Source: VAZQ01 sp963835165 | Lineage (GTDB): Bacteria; Pseudomonadota; Alphaproteobacteria; Rhizobiales; Xanthobacteraceae | Assembly (NCBI GenBank): GCA_963835165.1 | Contig: CAWIGD010000015.1 | Span: forward strand, 1-64,000 | Direction of reading: 5' to 3' | DNA length: 64,000 nucleotides | Notes under the pieces: model-generated | Database searches by the model: none | What the model was told of the DNA's origin: nothing | The model's input: only the letters and a program-made list of their open reading frames with translations | Translations under genes and position numbers: made by a program | In this document: positions 59,476 through 64,000 of the stretch, one piece after another | Layout: every line of letters begins with the position of its first letter | How positions within the stretch are numbered: position 1 is the first letter of the stretch

Positions 59476-60048
59476 ATGGACTCCTTCGAACTGAACAAAA
59501 TCCTCGGTGCGGTTCTGGCCACGTGCCTGGGCGTGTTGTCGATCAACATCGCCGCCGGCGCCATCTTCGCGCCCGGGAAGCTGGCCAAGCCCGGCTACGA
59601 TATCGTCGTTCCGGAGAAGGCTCCGAGCGGAGCAGCCAAACCCGCGGAGGATAAACAGGAACCGATCGAGCAACTGCTCGCCAAGGCCGAGGTTGGCCGG
59701 GGGGAGAACGCGGCCAAGAAATGCGCGGCCTGCCACACCTTCACCAAGGGCGGGCGCCCTCTCGTGGGTCCCAACCTGTGGGGCATTGTCGGGCGCCCGA
59801 AGGCCTCGGAGGCCGGCTTCAACTATTCGGCCGCGCTGAAGGCCAAAGGCGGGAACTGGTCGATCGATGACCTCAACCAGTTCATCAACAATCCGCGCGG
59901 CTATGTGCCGGGCACCAACATGACCTTCGCCGGCGTTTCGCGCGGGTCCGAGCGCGCCGACGTCATCGCCTACCTCAACACCCTGTCCGACAATCCTGCG
60001 CCGCTTCCCAAAGCGGCGGAGGCCACGGGTGCCCCGAAGGCACAGTGA
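59476..60048 (+). CDS. membrane-anchored class I cytochrome c (CycM/c552-like)
   Basis: This 190-aa protein has an uncleaved N-terminal anchor (about residues 8-31), a linker rich in Lys, Glu and Pro, and one haem domain with CAACH, the GPNLWGIVGRPK segment and the axial Met in GTNMTF. This matches membrane-bound CycM-type electron carriers between the bc1 complex and terminal oxidases. The tail is Ala/Pro-rich. It is divergent from kdsB across 279 bases that hold no gene I can see. Confidence 0.92.
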   Translation: MDSFELNKILGAVLATCLGVLSINIAAGAIFAPGKLAKPGYDIVVPEKAPSGAAKPAEDKQEPIEQLLAKAEVGRGENAAKKCAACHTFTKGGRPLVGPNLWGIVGRPKASEAGFNYSAALKAKGGNWSIDDLNQFINNPRGYVPGTNMTFAGVSRGSERADVIAYLNTLSDNPAPLPKAAEATGAPKAQ

Positions 60049-60125
60049 TCTCGATCCGTCCTCCAGGTGTTGCCCCCAGCCTGGATGTGCGTCGGCCCCA
60101 ATTCAGACGGCTCGGTCGGCTAGCG

Positions 60126-60139
60126 TCCCGATTCCGAAG
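60126..60139. repeat. 14-base repeat core identical to 36371-36384
   Basis: TCCCGATTCCGAAG recurs exactly here and at 36371. The flanking 60140-60205 contains short GCGCG inverted arms (CGCGCGGAGCGCGC and CGCGCGCGAGCGCGC). The gap lies between the cytochrome c and solute-binding protein genes. Confidence 0.5.
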
Positions 60140-60317
60140 GTCAGTCGCGCGGAGCGCGCAGTTTAAGTTTTTGTAATGAACGCGCGCGAGCGCGCTGGTT
60201 CCGTGGCGTCAGTGCGATCGCAGTCCTAGCTGTAAAGTGATGGTGGTCGCGCACATGTCAGTGCCCAGCCATCCAAAATGGGACATAATCCCTGGACTTT
60301 TGGCTCCGGAGGTTTCC

Positions 60318-62237
60318 TTGCGCCTGACCCGTCGATCCGTCGTTCGCACCGGCGTTCTCACAGCTCTTTCCCCCATCCTTGGCGGCGTTGGAGTACCGTT
60401 CCTCGGCAGCGCAGCGCGGGCGCAAGAATCCGCTCCCGCGGGGAACGCCGGACGCGATTGGAAGCATGGACTGTCGCTGTTCGGACAGCTCAAATATCCG
60501 CCCGGCTTTAAGCATTTCGACTACGTCAATCCTCGGGCACCCAAGGGCGGCGCCGTGCGCATGGTGGCGTTCGGCACCTTCGACAATTTCAACGAGGTCG
60601 TTTCGGGCCTGAAGGGTTCGATCGCCATGGGCGTCGGAATGATCTCCGACACCTTGGCAGTGTCATCGCTCGACGAAGTCTCCACCGACTATGGGCTGAT
60701 CGCCGAAGCGGTCAGCCATCCGCCGGACTTTTCGTCGGCGAGCTTCCGCTTGCGCCCGGCAGCGCGCTATCACGACGGCAAGCCAGTCACGGTCGACGAC
60801 GTGATCTTCTCCATGGAGGCGTTCAAGAAGTACAGCCCGATGATGGCGGCGTACTATCGCCACGTGGTGAAGGTCGAGCAGACCGGCGAGCGCGAAGTCA
60901 CCTTCGTATTCGATGCGCCGGGCAACCGTGAAATGCCGGTGATCCTCGGTCAGCTCAACGTGCTGCCCAAGCATTGGTGGGAGGGGACCGACGCCGCGGG
61001 CAAGAAGCGCGACGTCGGAACCACCACGCTCGAGCCGCCGCTCGGCAACGGCGCTTACCGCATCAAGGAGTTCGTGGCCGGCCGAACCGTCGTCTACGAG
61101 CGGGTGAAGGACTATTGGGGCAAGGATCTCAACGTCAATATCGGCCGCGATAATTTCGATGAGATGCGGTTCGAGTATTTTCGCGACCAGACCGTCGCCA
61201 TCGAGGCGTTCAAGGCCGACCATGTCGACTGGCGCACCGAGAACAGCGCCAAGAACTGGGCGACCGCCTACGATTTCCCGGCCGTCAAGGACAAGCGCGT
61301 CCTGCTCGAGGAATTCCCGATACGCGACAGGGGAATCATGCAGGGATTTGCGTTCAACACCCGGCGCGACAAGTTCAAGGATCCGCGGGTGCGGCGCGCG
61401 TTCAACTTCGCCTTCGACTTCGAGGAGATGAACAAACAGATCTTTTTCGGCCAGTATACGCGCATCAACAGCTATTTCGACGGCACCGAACTGGCCTCGT
61501 CCGGTCTGCCGCAAGGGCAGGAACTCGAAATCCTGGAAACCGTGCGCGACAAGGTGCCGCCGGAATTGTTCACCACGCCCTATACCAATCCGGTCGGCGG
61601 CAACCCGGAAAACGTGCGCGCCAATCTGCGCGAGGGAATGCGGCTCCTGAAGGAGGCCGGCTACGAAGTGCGCAATCAGAAGCAGGTCAATATCAAGACC
61701 GGAGAGGGGCTAACCGCCGAGATTCTCGCGCAGACCGCCGATCCCGGCGCGGAGCGCATCATCCTGTTCTACAAGCCCTCGCTCGATCGTCTCGGCATCA
61801 ACGTCAATGTACGGAGCGTTGACGACATCCAATATGAGAACCGGCTGCGCAACTGGGATTTCGACATCATCATCGCCTCATGGCCGGAGTCTCTTTCACC
61901 GGGCAATGAGCAGCGCGACTACTGGGGTTCCCCGGCTGCGGACACGCCCGGTTCGCGCAACTACATTGGCATCAAGAACCCTGCAGTCGATGCGCTGATC
62001 GAACGGGTGATCTTCGCCAAGGACCGGGCCGAACTTGTCGCCGTCACCAAGGCGCTCGACCGCGTGCTGCTCTGGAACAACTACGTCGTGCCGCAATTCA
62101 CTTATGGCAAGAGCCGCACGGCCCGCTGGGACCGGTTCGGCCGCCCGGATCCGCTGCCGAAATATGCCTCGGCAGCGTTCCCGACGGTGTGGTGGTGGGA
62201 TGCCGAAAGGGCGGCCAGGACCGGGACGCGGCAGTGA
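60318..62237 (+). CDS. YejA-type extracellular solute-binding protein (peptide ABC)
   Basis: This family 5 solute-binding protein of about 639 aa has a Tat-like signal (RLTRRSVVRTGVLTALS, cleavage near ARAQE) and the mature YejA pattern: FGQLKYPPGFKHFDYVNPRA, GKPVTVDDVIFSMEAFK and NRLRNWDFDIIIASW. It would bind oligopeptides for a YejABEF-type importer. The TTG at 60318 is the preferred start because GGAGG lies 5 bases before it; ATGs at 60237 and 60255 would put 21-27 odd residues before the Tat signal. Its stop overlaps the next gene's start. Confidence 0.9.
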   Translation: MRLTRRSVVRTGVLTALSPILGGVGVPFLGSAARAQESAPAGNAGRDWKHGLSLFGQLKYPPGFKHFDYVNPRAPKGGAVRMVAFGTFDNFNEVVSGLKGSIAMGVGMISDTLAVSSLDEVSTDYGLIAEAVSHPPDFSSASFRLRPAARYHDGKPVTVDDVIFSMEAFKKYSPMMAAYYRHVVKVEQTGEREVTFVFDAPGNREMPVILGQLNVLPKHWWEGTDAAGKKRDVGTTTLEPPLGNGAYRIKEFVAGRTVVYERVKDYWGKDLNVNIGRDNFDEMRFEYFRDQTVAIEAFKADHVDWRTENSAKNWATAYDFPAVKDKRVLLEEFPIRDRGIMQGFAFNTRRDKFKDPRVRRAFNFAFDFEEMNKQIFFGQYTRINSYFDGTELASSGLPQGQELEILETVRDKVPPELFTTPYTNPVGGNPENVRANLREGMRLLKEAGYEVRNQKQVNIKTGEGLTAEILAQTADPGAERIILFYKPSLDRLGINVNVRSVDDIQYENRLRNWDFDIIIASWPESLSPGNEQRDYWGSPAADTPGSRNYIGIKNPAVDALIERVIFAKDRAELVAVTKALDRVLLWNNYVVPQFTYGKSRTARWDRFGRPDPLPKYASAAFPTVWWWDAERAARTGTRQ

Positions 62238-64000
62238 CCGATTTCCGCGATGTGACACGCCGCGAGACGCTCGTCATCGCCGCCAGCGCGGTTGCATCGG
62301 CGATGGTGCGGCCCGCCCTGGCGGGGGAGGACCCCGAGCGGCACGGCATGTCGGCGTTCGGCGACCTCAAATATCCTGCTGACTTCAAGCATTTCGACTA
62401 CGTCGACCCGAACGCGCCCAAGGGCGGCGCGTTTTCCCATATCGGACCGAGCCGCGCCTTCAATCAGAACTTTCTCACCTTCAACTCGCTCAACAGCTTC
62501 ATCCTCAAGGGTGACGGCGCGCAAGGCATGGAGCTCACTTTCGCGAGCCTGATGGCGCGCGCCGCGGACGAGCCCGATGCCATGTATGGGCTCGCCGCGC
62601 GCGCGGTGCGGATTTCGGAGGACCGGCTCACCTACCGCTTCCTCATGCGGCCCGGCGTCACATTCCACGACGGCAGCGCGCTCACCGCCCACGACGTCGC
62701 GTTCTCGCTGAAAATCCTCAAGGACAAGGGTCACCCGATTGCCCAGCAGTTGCTGCGCGATTTCGCCGGCGCGGACGCGCTCGATGACTCGACCGTGGAG
62801 GTGCGGTTTGCGCCGAACCGGGCGCGCGACGTGCCGCTGTTCGTCGCGTCGCTGCCGATCTTCTCCCGCGCCTACTACTCCGGGCGTCCATTCGATGAGA
62901 CCACGCTCGAAGCGCCGCTGGGCTGCGGTCCCTACAAGGTCGGACGGTTCGAGGCCGGGCGCTATATCGAGTACGACCGCGTCAAGGACTGGTGGGGTGC
63001 CGGCCTGCCGGTATCGCGCGGCACCAACAATTTCGACGTCGTCAGGTACGAGTTCTACCGCGACCGCGATGTCGCCTTCGAAGGATTCACCAGCAAGAGC
63101 TACCTGTTCCGCGAGGAGTTCACGTCCCGCATCTGGGCGACGCGCTACGACTTTCCGGCGATGCGGGACGGACGGGTCAGGCGCGATATCATTCGCGACG
63201 ACACGCCCTCGGGCGCGCAAGGCTGGTTCTTCAATACGCGACGCGAGAAGCTCAAGGACAAGCGCCTGCGTGAGGCGTTCATCTACGCCTTCGACTTCGA
63301 ATGGACCAACAAGACCATCATGTACGGGTCCTATGATCGGACCCATTCCGTGTTCCAGAACTCCCCCATGATGGCGATGGGCAAGCCTGACGCGGACGAA
63401 TTGGCGCTGCTGGAACCGTTCCGCGGCAAGGTCGCTGATGAGGCGTTCGGCGAACCCTTCGTGCCGCCGGTCTCCGACGGTTCGGGTCAGGACCGCGCGC
63501 TCCTGCGCAAGGCCAGCGCGCTGTTGCAGGACGCCGGCTTCGTGATCAAGGACGGCAAGCGCGTGACCCCGCAGGGCGAACGGATCAGTGTCGAATTCCT
63601 GCTCGATGAGCCTTCGTTCCAGCCCCACCATATGCCGTTCATCAAGAACCTCGGCACGCTGGGGATCGAGGCGACGCTCCGCATCGTCGATCCCGTGCAA
63701 TATCGCAAGCGGGTGGACGATTTCGACTTCGACCTCACGGTGCAGCGTTTCAGCTTTTCGAGCACCCCCGGCAATTCGCTGCGGAGCTATTTCTCCTCCC
63801 AGGCCGCCGCCCTGAAGGGCTCGCAGAATCTCGGTGGCATTTCGGACCCGGTCATCGATGTGCTGATCGAACGCATCGTCGCGGCCAACGACCGGGCCAG
63901 TCTGGTAACCGCGTGCAAGGTGCTCGACCGGGTGATCCGCACCGGTCGTTATTGGGTTCCCCACTGGTACAAAGCATCCCACTGGCTCGCCTATTGGGAC
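62234..64000 (+). CDS. second YejA-type solute-binding protein, cut by the window end
   Basis: An open frame from the GTG at 62234 overlaps the previous stop (GTGA) and runs, without a stop, to the window edge (at least 589 aa). The N-terminus (VTRRETLVIAASAVASAMV) is a Tat-like signal. Mature text repeats the YejA pattern: SAFGDLKYPADFKHFDYVDP, GSALTAHDVAFSLKILK and the DDFDFDLTVQRFSFSS segment. It is a paralogue of the preceding protein and completes a tandem pair, with yejB-like permeases expected just beyond the window. Confidence 0.88.
   Translation, partial: MTDFRDVTRRETLVIAASAVASAMVRPALAGEDPERHGMSAFGDLKYPADFKHFDYVDPNAPKGGAFSHIGPSRAFNQNFLTFNSLNSFILKGDGAQGMELTFASLMARAADEPDAMYGLAARAVRISEDRLTYRFLMRPGVTFHDGSALTAHDVAFSLKILKDKGHPIAQQLLRDFAGADALDDSTVEVRFAPNRARDVPLFVASLPIFSRAYYSGRPFDETTLEAPLGCGPYKVGRFEAGRYIEYDRVKDWWGAGLPVSRGTNNFDVVRYEFYRDRDVAFEGFTSKSYLFREEFTSRIWATRYDFPAMRDGRVRRDIIRDDTPSGAQGWFFNTRREKLKDKRLREAFIYAFDFEWTNKTIMYGSYDRTHSVFQNSPMMAMGKPDADELALLEPFRGKVADEAFGEPFVPPVSDGSGQDRALLRKASALLQDAGFVIKDGKRVTPQGERISVEFLLDEPSFQPHHMPFIKNLGTLGIEATLRIVDPVQYRKRVDDFDFDLTVQRFSFSSTPGNSLRSYFSSQAAALKGSQNLGGISDPVIDVLIERIVAANDRASLVTACKVLDRVIRTGRYWVPHWYKASHWLAYWD

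Overview
The window is about 64 kb of high-GC, densely packed bacterial chromosome. Gene order and protein types point to an alphaproteobacterium of the order Hyphomicrobiales, in the Bradyrhizobium/Rhodopseudomonas/Pseudolabrys range. The main signs are a suf operon in the order desulfurase-sufBCDS-sufT-sufA behind an Irr-like palindrome, a bcp-AsmA-tyrS-anmK block, DUF1236 and DUF1127 proteins, and palindromic intergenic repeats of the rhizobial kind. No rRNA, tRNA, CRISPR array or transposase was found.

Bases 1-17,700 look accessory. On the minus strand a GH13 alpha-glucan enzyme follows, by 4 bp, a GMC oxidoreductase fused to a DUF1080 (3-keto-glycoside hydrolase-type) domain. Next comes a minus-strand run with an ABC exporter (ATPase plus a GldG-like extended permease), a secreted ConA-like protein, an MFS carrier, a small secreted protein and a double-DUF1259 protein. 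It continues with a second ConA-like protein translationally coupled to the chromate transporter ChrA, a rhodanese-ChrB protein and a frameshifted ChrB. A DUF1236 protein, a CDF metal exporter and a Tat-type multicopper oxidase complete a metal-handling block.

Bases 18,000-29,000 are mostly housekeeping: prfB with its programmed frameshift, a repeat-rich gap with a decayed kdsD 3' end, an M23 peptidase, a one-cysteine Bcp, a 1.2-kaa AsmA-like protein, a 58-aa zinc ribbon, tyrS, anmK and an alpha/beta hydrolase. Bases 29,100-37,600 hold the suf iron-sulfur operon, with promoter and Irr-type operator, plus a VOC protein and a methyltransferase. Bases 37,700-48,200 carry a DEAD-box helicase, a reverse transsulfuration pair (cystathionine beta-synthase and gamma-lyase), pobA, an L-2-hydroxyglutarate oxidase-like gene and two ion-transporter-superfamily carriers. 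Bases 48,300-64,000 carry polA, hrpB, a phosphomannomutase, a LysR regulator divergent from a DUF1127 gene, pheA, kdsB, a membrane-anchored cytochrome c and two overlapping YejA-type solute-binding proteins, the last running off the window.

Six genes (chrB, prfB, DEAD-box helicase, lhgO-like, NhaD-like, DUF1127) each need a one-base correction to read through. Because prfB is essential, residual sequencing error is the simplest explanation, so these genes should not be taken as dead without checking reads. The best candidates for new biology are the GMC-DUF1080 fusion with its GH13 neighbour, and the two paralogous secreted ConA-like proteins coupled to transporters.
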